A program made the position numbers and the translations under genes. A DNA stretch of 46,449 bases from Alicyclobacillus tolerans (GTDB lineage Bacteria > Bacillota > Bacilli > Alicyclobacillales > Alicyclobacillaceae). Every line of letters starts with the position of its first letter. The stretch's first letter is position 1. The DNA lies in contig NZ_FRAF01000025.1 of the NCBI RefSeq assembly GCF_900142255.1, positions 1 to 46,449 of the forward strand. The letters run 5' to 3'. This document shows, one piece after another, positions 8,052-18,922 of the stretch. The notes beneath the pieces are model-generated. The model did no database searches and was not told where the DNA came from. It saw only the letters and a program-made list of their open reading frames with translations.

Positions 8052-9332
8052 ATGTTTCACGCAGTAGTTGGAGCTCAGTACGGAGATGAAGGTAAAGGAA
8101 AAATGGTTGACTATTTTGCTGTCAACGCCGATGTGGTCGTCCGCTACCAAGGTGGAGGCAACGCGGGGCATACCATTGTCAATGAACACGGTAAGTTTGC
8201 CCTGCATCTAGTACCATCCGGAATTTTTAATCCGGAAACTTTTTGTATTTTAGGAACTGGCGTAGTCATTCATCCAGCTCATTTGGTGCGTGAGCTTCGT
8301 CAACTAGAAGATCGTGGCATTTCCACCAAACGACTTATTGTTTCTGAAAGAGCCCATCTCGTGCTGCCCTATCATGTTTGGCAAGACGCTTACGAAGAAG
8401 AGAAGCGCAGTCGCAAAGTAGGAACCACTTTACAGGGAATTGGTCCTGCTTATCAAGATAAAGTAGGTCGTTATGGAATTCAGATTGGCGAAATGATTCA
8501 TTTGGACAGTTTCCGTACTCGTCTGGAAGCGGCTTGGGCAGCCAAAATCGAGCGTATGCCGGCTCTTGCTGATTATGGAAGTTTTGAATCTATGTGGGCG
8601 GAATTGGTAGATGCTCGTGAAGTTCTCTTACCCCACATTGCTGATACCTTGCCATTTTTAATGGAGGCAGAACAGTCTCAAAAGCACATCTTGCTGGAGG
8701 GACAATTAGGCATTATGCGCGATCTCGATTGGGGCGTATATCCTTACGTTACCTCATCATCGCCCATTACTGGTGGAGTATTTGCTGGGGCGGGTATCCC
8801 TGCCACAGCGATTTCACGCGTCACAGGTATTACCAAAGCTTATACTACTGCTGTGGGTGAAGGTCCATTCCCTACACAATTAGATAATGAAATTGGACAA
8901 TTTTTACAAGATAAAGGAGAGGAATTTGGAGCTACCACTGGTCGGGCTCGCAAATGTGGTTGGCTTGATTTACCTGCATTGCGCATGGGAGCATGGCTGA
9001 ACGGCTATACAGAATTGGCGCTGATGAAACTGGATGTGCTGGCTGGTCTTGAAAAAATTGGCGTCTGTGTCGCTTATCGTCGGAACGGACACACTTACTC
9101 TATGCCTATGCCTGCTTATCAATTGGAAGATGCAGAGCCGATTTACGAATTCTACGAAGGTTTTTCTGAAGACATCTCGAATTGCCGAGTTTACGAAGAA
9201 TTACCTAAAACAGCCCGACAGTTCATCGAGGCTTTGGAAGCCGATTTGCAAATTCCCATTCGCTATATATCCGTAGGACCCAATCGAGATCAAACCATTA
9301 TTCGTAACGAAGTGGTCTCTTTAGGAAAATAA
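8052..9332 (+). CDS. purA: Adenylosuccinate synthetase
   Basis: A 426-residue protein that joins IMP and aspartate using GTP to form adenylosuccinate, the first committed step to AMP. The N terminus has the GTP-binding signature GAQYGDEGKGK (residues 7-17), followed by QGGGNAGHT. The conserved LLEGQLGIMRDLDWGVYPYV region and the C-terminal motif YISVGPNRDQTI are present, and the length is normal for the family. The ATG is preceded by a strong GAGGGGG. It is transcribed alone from the promoter just upstream, or possibly together with the SDR gene 95 bases downstream. Confidence 0.98.
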   Translation: MFHAVVGAQYGDEGKGKMVDYFAVNADVVVRYQGGGNAGHTIVNEHGKFALHLVPSGIFNPETFCILGTGVVIHPAHLVRELRQLEDRGISTKRLIVSERAHLVLPYHVWQDAYEEEKRSRKVGTTLQGIGPAYQDKVGRYGIQIGEMIHLDSFRTRLEAAWAAKIERMPALADYGSFESMWAELVDAREVLLPHIADTLPFLMEAEQSQKHILLEGQLGIMRDLDWGVYPYVTSSSPITGGVFAGAGIPATAISRVTGITKAYTTAVGEGPFPTQLDNEIGQFLQDKGEEFGATTGRARKCGWLDLPALRMGAWLNGYTELALMKLDVLAGLEKIGVCVAYRRNGHTYSMPMPAYQLEDAEPIYEFYEGFSEDISNCRVYEELPKTARQFIEALEADLQIPIRYISVGPNRDQTIIRNEVVSLGK

Positions 9333-9427
9333 AAAACACATATTGGAGAATGGGGAGTAAAGCTTGGCAAAAAGGTTATCCTGTTAGAAGATTCTTGCGG
9401 ATTGATTTTCTAACGAGGAGATGAACC

Positions 9428-10294
9428 ATGAGCCAGCCCGTATTTCCGACATCTTTCCCATTACAACATCAAAATCAGCAACCGGGACTGGAAACCCTCA
9501 TGCAACCACGTCCCGTTTTTCACAACCCATCTTATCGAGGTTCTGAAAAATTAGCTGGCAAGCGAGCATTGATTACTGGCGGGGACAGTGGTATAGGCCG
9601 AGCGGTAGCGACAGCGTTTGCAGCAGAAGGTGCACATGTATCCATTGTGTACTTATCTGAACACGAAGATGCTAACGAGACAGCTGATTGGATTAAAAAA
9701 TCGGGTCAAAAGGCGCTTTTGTTTCCTGGCGATATTCGCCAAGAAACATTTTGCCAAAAAGTCGTTTCCGATACCGTTCAGGCGCTGGGCGGATTGGATA
9801 TTCTGATTAATCATGCAGCCGAGCAACATCCTCAAGCTTCTCTTCTTGACATTACGCAGGAACAACTGTTGTCGACCTTTCAGACCAATCTCTTTTCCAT
9901 GTTTTTCTTAACACGAGCAGCATTGCCGCACCTGCAAAAAGGTGCGGCCATTATCAACACAACGTCTGTGACAGCTTACGAAGGACATGAACAACTGATA
10001 GATTACTCTGCCAGCAAGGGTGCTATTGTCAGTTTTACACGTTCCTTAGCCAAATCTCTTGCCAAGCAGGGCATTCGAGTCAACGCTGTAGCCCCTGGTC
10101 CTATTTGGACACCACTCATTCCGTCTACTTTCAGTGCAGAAGAAGTCAGCCAATTTGGTAGTCAAACACCGCTGGGACGAGCAGGACAACCTTGTGAACT
10201 GGCACCCGCTTATGTGTATTTGGCAAGCGAGGACAGTTCGTATATGACGGGTCAGGTGTTGCACGTCAATGGCGGTACTGCTGTTTCTTCTTAA
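9428..10294 (+). CDS. Short-chain dehydrogenase, YdaD/YhxC-type stress oxidoreductase
   Basis: A 288-residue classical-fold SDR with a roughly 45-residue N-terminal extension before the Rossmann domain. It has the coenzyme motif TGGDSGIGRA, NHAAEQ (in the position of NNAG), the catalytic serine in INTTSVTAY and YSASK (Tyr-x-x-x-Lys). PGPIWTPLIPSTF and the C-terminal GQVLHVNGG are also typical. The extension and motif variants are characteristic of the B. subtilis YdaD/YhxC and E. coli YghA group, several of which are general-stress proteins; the physiological substrate is not known. A good GAGGAGATGAACC ribosome binding site precedes the ATG. The gene ends in a hairpin shared with the convergent acyl-CoA dehydrogenase gene. 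Confidence 0.9.
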   Translation: MSQPVFPTSFPLQHQNQQPGLETLMQPRPVFHNPSYRGSEKLAGKRALITGGDSGIGRAVATAFAAEGAHVSIVYLSEHEDANETADWIKKSGQKALLFPGDIRQETFCQKVVSDTVQALGGLDILINHAAEQHPQASLLDITQEQLLSTFQTNLFSMFFLTRAALPHLQKGAAIINTTSVTAYEGHEQLIDYSASKGAIVSFTRSLAKSLAKQGIRVNAVAPGPIWTPLIPSTFSAEEVSQFGSQTPLGRAGQPCELAPAYVYLASEDSSYMTGQVLHVNGGTAVSS

Positions 10295-10333
10295 AAATTA
10301 CTTTTACGATGATACTCCTATAAAACCAGCTCA

Positions 10334-10364
10334 TGACCGGGTATGCTGAAGAAGTACCCGGTCA
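10334..10364. terminator. Bidirectional hairpin between convergent genes
   Basis: TGACCGGGTA (10334-10343) and TACCCGGTCA (10355-10364) form a perfect 10-bp inverted repeat around an 11-base loop. It lies after the SDR stop and includes the stop codon of the convergent acyl-CoA dehydrogenase gene. The downstream T-runs are weak on both sides, so termination efficiency is uncertain. Confidence 0.6.
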
Positions 10365-11561
10365 ATCTTGCAGTTCTAAACGCGCTACCGCACGGCGATG
10401 CACTTCATCCGGACCATCCGCCAGACGAAGCGTGCGCGCGTTTGACCACATTTTAGCCAGCGGAAAATCATCGCTAACACCCGCTCCACCATGAACCTGA
10501 ATTGCCCGATCGATGACTTTTAAAGCCACATTGGGAGCGACAACTTTAATCATGGCAATCTCTTTTTGAGCCGCCTTGTTTCCAACGGTATCCATTTTAT
10601 AGGCGGCATTCAAAACAAGCCACCTCGCTTGCTCAATCTCCATACGAGAATCAGCAATCCATGACTGGATAACTCCCTGTTGAGCAAGTGGTTTGCCAAA
10701 GGCGACACGCTGTTTAGCTCGCTCACACATAAGTTCAAGTGCACGTTCTGCAGCCCCAATCAAACGCATGCAATGATGAATTCTTCCAGGACCAAGACGC
10801 CCTTGAGCAATAGCGAATCCTTTCCCCTCTCCCCAGATGATATGGTCTGCTGGTACTCTCACATTGTGATAAGTAACCTCAGCATGACCATGCGGTGCAT
10901 CGTCGTAACCGAAAACAGGCAGCATTCGTTCCACTCGGACACCTTCGGTATCAAACGGAATTAAAATCATCGACTGTTGTTCGTAGCGAGTCGCATCTGG
11001 ATTCGTTTTCCCCATCAGAATGGCTACTTTACAGCGAGGATCGCCCGCCCCACTCGACCACCACTTGTGAGCGTTGATAATATAGTGGTTTCCATCTCGC
11101 ACAATACTGGCAGAAATATTGGTGGCATCGGAAGAAGCTACTTCTGGTTCTGTCATAGCGAAACAAGAACGAATTTCACCCGCCAAAAGTGGTTTTAACC
11201 ATTTTTCCTTTTGTTCTGGACTCCCATAACGCGCCAAAACTTCCATGTTACCCGTATCTGGTGCATTACAATTGAATACTTCCGGAGCAATTTCAGAACG
11301 TCCCATCATCTCGCAAAGTGGTGCATATTCCAAGTTGGTCAACCCTGCGCCATATTCTTCATCTGGCATAAATAGATTCCAGAGTCCTGCCGATTTGGCT
11401 TGTTGTTTCATAGTTTCCATAATTGGAGGTATGGAGAAACGGTTTTCCGCGGCTGCCAATTGCTCGGCATAAATCTTCTCTCCAGGATAAACTACTTCTT
11501 CCATAAATTCTTTAAGTCTCTTCATCCAAGTAAGCGTTTTCTCTGAATAACTGAAATCCAA
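10362..11561 (-). CDS. Acyl-CoA dehydrogenase
   Basis: A flavoprotein of about 399 residues that oxidises an acyl-CoA to the 2-enoyl-CoA. It shows the FAD/substrate signature [18 protein letters not shown], the [12 protein letters not shown] helix and the C-terminal [19 protein letters not shown] and [10 protein letters not shown] motifs. These motifs are those of the ACAD10/11-like branch, which favours longer or branched chains. The frame opens with GTG at 11582, but GGGAGGGAG lies inside the first codons and points to TTG at 11561 as the true start. It stands alone, without thiolase or hydratase genes, so its pathway is not evident. A terminator for gapA lies immediately upstream. Confidence 0.9.
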   Translation of the reverse strand: MDFSYSEKTLTWMKRLKEFMEEVVYPGEKIYAEQLAAAENRFSIPPIMETMKQQAKSAGLWNLFMPDEEYGAGLTNLEYAPLCEMMGRSEIAPEVFNCNAPDTGNMEVLARYGSPEQKEKWLKPLLAGEIRSCFAMTEPEVASSDATNISASIVRDGNHYIINAHKWWSSGAGDPRCKVAILMGKTNPDATRYEQQSMILIPFDTEGVRVERMLPVFGYDDAPHGHAEVTYHNVRVPADHIIWGEGKGFAIAQGRLGPGRIHHCMRLIGAAERALELMCERAKQRVAFGKPLAQQGVIQSWIADSRMEIEQARWLVLNAAYKMDTVGNKAAQKEIAMIKVVAPNVALKVIDRAIQVHGGAGVSDDFPLAKMWSNARTLRLADGPDEVHRRAVARLELQD

Positions 11562-11585
11562 TCTATGCTCCCTCCCAATCACCGC

Positions 11586-11623
11586 AAAAGAAAAAGCGCG
11601 GATAACTTGACTTTACTCCGCGC
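11586..11623 (-). terminator. Rho-independent terminator of gapA
   Basis: On the minus strand GCGCGGA (11623-11617 reading as complement) and TCCGCGC form a perfect 7-bp GC-rich stem around 14 bases, followed by TTTTTCTTTT. It lies 100 bases after the gapA stop and just before the acyl-CoA dehydrogenase gene, separating the two transcripts. Confidence 0.8.
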
Positions 11624-11723
11624 CAATCAGGGGTGCAACTTGTCAATTCAATGATACGGACTGCGTATGGATGATTTACAGGCGAAAGTCAAAGCACTGC
11701 CTGCAAATGATCTGGACGGCCAT

Positions 11724-13822
<2,099 letters not shown>

Positions 13823-13835
13823 CTGCCACCAATGG

Positions 13836-13871
13836 GACTAATTTAGTCCCGTGTAGTCATTTTTCGTCCCA
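13836..13871 (-). promoter_or_regulatory. CggR operator
   Basis: On the minus strand the sequence reads TGGGAC-N6-TGAC-N4-CGGGAC-N6-AGTC. The described B. subtilis CggR operator is CGGGAC-N6-TGTC-N4-CGGGAC-N6-TGTC, so spacing is identical and only a few positions differ. It starts 14 bases upstream of the cggR start codon, where it would block elongation or initiation from a promoter within 13872-13950. Confidence 0.85.
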
Positions 13872-13954
13872 ACCACCACAAAAGATAGCCTTCTTAATAT
13901 GATACCTTTGTAGTCAGTGTATTCTTTTTTACCGTATTTTGCAATGGGCAATCC

Positions 13955-14362
13955 TTACCCATCCTGATGATTTGCAGAAGTTTTGCATTTTTCTTGCCAA
14001 ATGGCCCAAGCTAATCTTATGACAAGCAGCAAGGAGAATGAGGCTACTTCTGGAAAAATTGCACTGTCCTGTAGTGAAAGTATCATTTTCCTCGCTAAAA
14101 CTGTTAGGATAAAATCTGTTAAATGAGTTGGTGACAGCGTTCGAATCAACTCAAGGATTTCGTAAACAAGCAACAGAGAAAAAATATCTTCAGTTAGACT
14201 TCGAAAATGAGTTAAAACAATTTCAGGATGATTCAGCAATTCGCCCCAACGTATGATAAAACCAACGATGCCAATCAGTAATGCTGCAAACAAAATTCCT
14301 ACAATGGCGAAACGAATATACATCAATAAATGGCGAATAGTGCGTAACATTTTAGAACGCAC
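13955..14362 (-). CDS. PsiE-like small membrane protein
   Basis: A protein of about 135 residues with three or four hydrophobic segments. The middle part (LLVYEILELIRTLSP ... VLARKMILSL) resembles the PsiE (phosphate-starvation-inducible) family pattern of a membrane helix ending in LxELI followed by a cytosolic stretch and an ARxxI helix. PsiE function is unknown. The frame extends to ATG 14401, but AGGAGGGAGG lies inside that extension, 8 bases before GTG 14362, which is the better start. It overlaps the end of the Nudix gene by 11 bases, implying coupling. Confidence 0.6.
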   Translation of the reverse strand: MRSKMLRTIRHLLMYIRFAIVGILFAALLIGIVGFIIRWGELLNHPEIVLTHFRSLTEDIFSLLLVYEILELIRTLSPTHLTDFILTVLARKMILSLQDSAIFPEVASFSLLLVIRLAWAIWQEKCKTSANHQDG

Positions 14363-14864
14363 TCGGTATGCCTCCCTCCTGTATGCCTGATAATTCTTCA
14401 TGGATACAGTCGAGCGGCAAACATTGTCCAGCTTGTATATTGGATGCTATTTGCTGTAGAATCCCACTTTTCCACCAACAGTCTGGATTTTCCTCTAATT
14501 CTTCTTGCCAATCGGACAATGTGATCCAACGGGCCTCCAAAATTTCCTTCCCGTCCACCTTTAAACGCAAAGAGGCTGGCATATCCTCTACTCGGGCCAG
14601 AAAAACCAAGCGCAGTTTTCGTTCGTGGAATTTACGCCAATACGAATAGAGGCCAAGAAATCCTGTCAAACTACAATTCTTTACGCCTGTTTCTTCTTGT
14701 AATTCACGCATAGCCGCTTCCAACAACGGTTCACCCGGATGAGGTTGACCGGTGGGGATATTCCAGCATCCCTTCTTTTTGCCGCGCCCTTCACGTACAC
14801 AAAGGATCTCTCCGCCGGAGAGCAAAACTGTACTGACGGAGAGCGTGATTTTGGCGATTTTCAT
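14352..14864 (-). CDS. Nudix hydrolase
   Basis: A protein of about 170 residues with a perfect Nudix box, G-x5-E-x7-REL-x-EE-x-G-V (GQPHPGE ... MRELQEETGV), preceded by REGRGKKKGCWNIPTGQ. Nudix enzymes cleave nucleoside diphosphates linked to another group; the substrate cannot be read from the sequence. The frame opens at TTG 14891, but ATG 14864 is preferred because AGAGGATG is placed about 9 bases upstream and the domain begins there. Divergent from the kinase-like gene at 15021. Confidence 0.88.
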   Translation of the reverse strand: MKIAKITLSVSTVLLSGGEILCVREGRGKKKGCWNIPTGQPHPGEPLLEAAMRELQEETGVKNCSLTGFLGLYSYWRKFHERKLRLVFLARVEDMPASLRLKVDGKEILEARWITLSDWQEELEENPDCWWKSGILQQIASNIQAGQCLPLDCIHEELSGIQEGGIPSAF

Positions 14865-15020
14865 AAAGATCATCCTCTTGTGCGACATCAAGTCTTCATT
14901 TTACTACAACCTTTGAAAGAAAGTATGGAGTCCTTGATTCGCAAAAACTCTTGAGTCGTCGCACCCTACTCTGGCAAAATGTAGAGCGTAGAAGAGACCA
15001 AAATAGAGGGGAGCCAACCC

Positions 15021-16400
15021 ATGAACTACCCCGGCAAATTAATTATCGTGGAGGGTACTGACGGATCGGGCAAAAGCACTCAAATTGCCTTACTCAAAAC
15101 ATGGCTTGAGCATCAAGGCTATCCGGTGGTTTTTACAGAATGGAACTCATCTGCCCTCGTCAAAAGCTGGACCAAAAAAGCGAAACAACAAAAACAGTTA
15201 TCGCCCGCCACGTTTCACTTAATACATGGAGCAGACTTTTATGAACGATATGAACGTTTCATATTGCCACTTTTGCGAGCGGGCTTCATAGTTTTGGCGG
15301 ATCGCTATATTTATACTGCGTTTGCCAGAGATGCCGCACGCGGCTGCAATCGTGCCTGGGTGCACAATACATACCGTGATGTCGTACGCCCTGCGCTTTC
15401 GCTTTACTTCCAAACTCCTCTAAACGTGGCAGTAGACCGAATTCTCGTAGGCCGGACGGAACTCAAATATCATGAAGCTGGACTCGATTTAGGTATTTCG
15501 GACGACCCGGTGGAAAGCTTTAAAATCTTTCAAGGTCTTGTCAAACAGGAATATGATCGCATGGCGGATGAAGAGCACTTGCACGTTATTGACGCTACCT
15601 TGCCGATTGACGTACAGCAACGTGAGGTACGGCGTCTAACGGAATCTGTGCTAAAAAACTACGAAGGTTTATCTGCACTGCAATTAAATACAGGTAAATC
15701 TGCTCATTTTTGCAACGAAGCGATAAACCTGCAACAAGCTTTCGCCTTCCAAAATCATAAACTGCCCGGCAAACTGATTGTGATTGAAGGTTCAGACTAC
15801 TCTCATCATTATCAGTATAGCCAAAAACTAAAGGAATTTTTGGAAATTCAAGGATATGCTGTTTATTCCGCTGGTATCAAACGCTCCAAACTTATGCGAC
15901 AGGCTATTGACGAAGCGAAAGAAGAACAGATGGTAGGACCTCGCACCATGGCGTTGTTCTATGCAACAGATTTTTTCTCCGAGCTGGAACACGGTATCTT
16001 GCCTGCTTTACGAGCTGGTATGGTTGTCGTGGCTGACCGATACATTTTCACCCTGATGGCGCGTCAACTCGTACGCGGTGAAGATAGTGAGTGGTTACAC
16101 CAACTCTATCAAGCGGCTCCCAAGCCGGACTTGGCTCTTTACCTAGATTCTGATGCAACGACTTTAGCTTGCCGATGCCTGCAACAATATGGTCAGCTAT
16201 TCTATTGGGAAGCGGGTATGGATTTAGCTATCTCACCTGATGCCCTCGATTCTTTGTTGCATTATCAGAACGGATTACTCGCCCATTATAGAAAAATGGC
16301 CAATCTATACGGTATGCAAATGCTGCCCGCCTTCGAAAAAAATACGGAAGAAAAAATTCAAAAGTTAGCCTTGAAACTGTTGGCAGGTGATGAGGCATGA
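15021..16400 (+). CDS. Tandem thymidylate-kinase-like protein with a degenerate second domain
   Basis: A 459-residue protein made of two homologous P-loop kinase domains, about 1-215 and 247-459, each the size of a normal thymidylate kinase. Domain 1 has an intact Walker A (GTDGSGKST, residues 12-20), DRY at 94-96 and EAGLDLGIS at 152-160. Domain 2 repeats the pattern (PGKLIVIEG, DRY at 339-341, EAGMDLAIS at 397-405), but its Walker A has become GSDYSHHYQ (257-265), losing the glycine, lysine and serine/threonine needed for phosphate binding. So one domain looks active and the other is a pseudokinase. It starts at ATG after GAGGGGAG and overlaps the exopolyphosphatase gene by four bases. True dTMP kinase activity is not assured; the acceptor-site and lid motifs are unlike canonical Tmk. 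Confidence 0.8.
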   Translation: MNYPGKLIIVEGTDGSGKSTQIALLKTWLEHQGYPVVFTEWNSSALVKSWTKKAKQQKQLSPATFHLIHGADFYERYERFILPLLRAGFIVLADRYIYTAFARDAARGCNRAWVHNTYRDVVRPALSLYFQTPLNVAVDRILVGRTELKYHEAGLDLGISDDPVESFKIFQGLVKQEYDRMADEEHLHVIDATLPIDVQQREVRRLTESVLKNYEGLSALQLNTGKSAHFCNEAINLQQAFAFQNHKLPGKLIVIEGSDYSHHYQYSQKLKEFLEIQGYAVYSAGIKRSKLMRQAIDEAKEEQMVGPRTMALFYATDFFSELEHGILPALRAGMVVVADRYIFTLMARQLVRGEDSEWLHQLYQAAPKPDLALYLDSDATTLACRCLQQYGQLFYWEAGMDLAISPDALDSLLHYQNGLLAHYRKMANLYGMQMLPAFEKNTEEKIQKLALKLLAGDEA

Positions 16401-17845
16401 GTCGAATCGGTATTATCGATCTCGGTTCAAACTCAGCCCGCTTGATGATTTATGAAATTGAAAAAAGCGGAGCCTACTGGCCCATTTTTGAGATGAAACA
16501 AAATATTCGCCTAGCCGAAGCCATGAACGATGGAATCATTCAGGAAACAGGAATCCAGCGAGCGATTTCCTGTACAAGACTTTTTTATCGCGCGGGTCAA
16601 TTACACAATGTGGACGAATGGTTAGCAGTCGCTACAGCAGCTATTCGCCAAAGTCGTAATCAGTCTGAAATTTTGCATCGTTTACGAGTGGAAGCGGGAA
16701 TTGCTTATCAAGTTATCGAAGGCGCGGACGAAGGGAGATACGGCTATATAGGCGCAGTCAATACACTGCCTATACAGAACGCCTTGCTCTTTGATATCGG
16801 TGGAGCGAGCACAGAGTTGATGCTGGTAGAAAGCAGGAAATTAAAAGGCGTGGTGTCCCTGCCGCATGGAGCATTAAATCTCATGAAACGTTTTGAGAAT
16901 GTATCAGAAACTGAGACAGCCAGACTCGTCTATCATTTCATGCAGGAAGCGTTGAACGAGGTCTCATTTTTGTCTTTTGCACAAAATATGCCTCTGGTAG
17001 GGATGGGCGGAACAGCTCGAGCATTGGCCAAACTGGAATTAGCCCGTCTGAACAAACCAAGCGCTCGCATTCACGGTTTTACCATGGACCAGGAGGCTGT
17101 CCAACAATGGTTTGAAGAACTGTCCAGCTTACCGCTTGCCAAGCGAAAAAAAATAAAAAACCTTTCCAAGAGCCGAGCAGATATTATTGTACCTGGATTA
17201 GCAATCATGAGCGCTCTTATGAAGAAAACCAGTAGCCCATCTCTGATGGTGAGTCGGGCGGGATTACGTGAAGGTATATTTTATGAACGATATCTACGCT
17301 ATACTGGCAGCGCTGTGGTCCATGACGTGTTGAGTCATAGCCTCTTTAATTTTCAGCGGAAATTTGTCGTCAACCCTACTGTGTCCGATCTCGTCGCGGA
17401 TGCTGCATTGCGCCTGTTTGACGCACTCGTTGAAAAGTCACTTGTCGATGCAGCGGATCGAACCTTATTTTACACAACCGTTCAAGTAGAAAGCGCTGGA
17501 TGCTACATTCATACTGAACGCTGGATGCATCATTCCGCATACTTGGCCCAATGGTCGCAACTGTATGGTCTTGGTTACCATGAAACGGAGGATATGGTGC
17601 AACTTCTGTCCGGGAAAGCCAATAAGCGTTTAAAACGACTTTCATTATTACTGCGACTCGCCAAGCTGCTGACCTTACAACTTGGCATGAACGCAGAGGA
17701 AATTGAGATCGTCATGAATCAAGACAGTCTGATGATTGGCCGAATACCCGACATGAACCATCAAGTAGAAAAATCGGCAGATGCATCTTTAGTAGATGAA
17801 TTTTTGCTGACTTTTCAAATTCCCCTTATCTTTTTGGATGCCTGA
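16397..17845 (+). CDS. ppx: Exopolyphosphatase, Ppx/GppA family
   Basis: A 482-residue member of the sugar-kinase/Hsp70 actin-like superfamily. It shows IGIIDLGSNSARLMIYEI (phosphate 1 loop), the TAAIRQS segment, the catalytic-glutamate region VIEGADEGRYGYIG, DIGGASTEL (phosphate 2 loop) and the GMGGTARALAKLE loop. The C-terminal part (about 310-480) is helical, as in Ppx/GppA proteins with an HD-like extension. Members hydrolyse terminal phosphates of polyphosphate or pppGpp; both are possible here. It is coupled by ATGA overlap to the upstream tandem kinase-like gene. The convergent coaA gene ends 27 bases beyond. Confidence 0.9.
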   Translation: MSRIGIIDLGSNSARLMIYEIEKSGAYWPIFEMKQNIRLAEAMNDGIIQETGIQRAISCTRLFYRAGQLHNVDEWLAVATAAIRQSRNQSEILHRLRVEAGIAYQVIEGADEGRYGYIGAVNTLPIQNALLFDIGGASTELMLVESRKLKGVVSLPHGALNLMKRFENVSETETARLVYHFMQEALNEVSFLSFAQNMPLVGMGGTARALAKLELARLNKPSARIHGFTMDQEAVQQWFEELSSLPLAKRKKIKNLSKSRADIIVPGLAIMSALMKKTSSPSLMVSRAGLREGIFYERYLRYTGSAVVHDVLSHSLFNFQRKFVVNPTVSDLVADAALRLFDALVEKSLVDAADRTLFYTTVQVESAGCYIHTERWMHHSAYLAQWSQLYGLGYHETEDMVQLLSGKANKRLKRLSLLLRLAKLLTLQLGMNAEEIEIVMNQDSLMIGRIPDMNHQVEKSADASLVDEFLLTFQIPLIFLDA

Positions 17846-17871
17846 CATTTTTTATACGGCATCTCTGATTT

Positions 17872-18825
17872 TCATAATTTTCGCAGCCGCGCCAGTTGAA
17901 CCGCATGGTGCGGCCCTTTCGTTAAAATTAACTGGGCACGGGCACGGGTGGGAAGAATATTTTCACGCAAATTAACTGCATTCACTGTATCCCAAATGTG
18001 AGAGGCTGTAGATATTGCTTCCTCTTCGGAAAGCAGTGAATACCTCTGGAAATAAGATTCTCTCTTACGGAAAGCCGTCTCCCGGAGCTTCTGAAAACGC
18101 TCGATATACCACTGCTTTATCTGATGTTCTTCCGCATCTACATAAATGGTAAAGTCAAAGAAATCTGAAACAAATAGCTGCGGCTTAGTTGTTGTTGTAC
18201 CTCCTGTTTGCAGGACATTCAAGCCTTCCACAATCACGATATCCGGATGCTCAACGACTTTATACTCTCCTGGAACAATATCATAGGTTAGATGTGAGTA
18301 TACAGGTGCACTAACGGCTGGTTTGCCGGACTTGACGTCTGCCAAGAAACGAATCAAACTGCGAACATCATAACTTTCCGGAAAGCCTTTACGATTCATA
18401 AGACCACGTTCTTCAAGAACATGATTAGGGTAGAGAAATCCATCTGTAGTGACCAGATCCACCCGCGGGTGACTCGGCCATCTCTCTAGCAGAGCTTGAA
18501 TGATACGCGCCGTCGTACTTTTACCCACTGCTACGCTTCCCGCAATACCTATGATATAGGGTACTTTCTCCTCCAAATGGCCAAGAAAGCGACTGGATGC
18601 TAAATAGAGATTTCGTGTAGCGTCCACATAAAGGTTGAGCAATCGTGACAGAGGCAAGTAAATTTCATCAACTTCACTTAAAGATACTTGTTCATTAATT
18701 CCATGCAATTTAACCAAATCTTCTTCTGTCAATGGCATGGGAGTGGAGGCGCGTAATTGCGCCCATTCATCTCTGGTGAATGTGATGTATCGGGAAAAGT
18801 GTGCAGTTCTATTTTTTTGCACCAA
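17872..18825 (-). CDS. coaA: Pantothenate kinase, type I
   Basis: A 317-residue enzyme phosphorylating pantothenate, the first and regulated step of coenzyme A synthesis. It has Walker [10 protein letters not shown] (96-104), [18 protein letters not shown], the [14 protein letters not shown] segment and [11 protein letters not shown], all typical of bacterial CoaA and absent from type II or III enzymes. The start is TTG 18825 or GTG 18822, both behind AAGGGG. The gene follows the L,D-transpeptidase gene on the same strand at about 100 bases, with a small ATGGCT/AGCCAT hairpin between them. Confidence 0.95.
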   Translation of the reverse strand: MVQKNRTAHFSRYITFTRDEWAQLRASTPMPLTEEDLVKLHGINEQVSLSEVDEIYLPLSRLLNLYVDATRNLYLASSRFLGHLEEKVPYIIGIAGSVAVGKSTTARIIQALLERWPSHPRVDLVTTDGFLYPNHVLEERGLMNRKGFPESYDVRSLIRFLADVKSGKPAVSAPVYSHLTYDIVPGEYKVVEHPDIVIVEGLNVLQTGGTTTTKPQLFVSDFFDFTIYVDAEEHQIKQWYIERFQKLRETAFRKRESYFQRYSLLSEEEAISTASHIWDTVNAVNLRENILPTRARAQLILTKGPHHAVQLARLRKL

Positions 18826-18922
18826 GAAAGTTGACCCCTTTTATGGCTCATCATCCCTAAGCCATGTTTTCTCTATTTATGATGTTATGAATGGATAAAT
18901 TCTTGCCAACCCCGGTCAGATA

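Noticed and set aside
15021-16400. Assembly artefact fusing two copies of the same kinase gene
   Set aside because: The two halves have clearly diverged in sequence, the frame is continuous and a linker joins them, so this is an old duplication and fusion.
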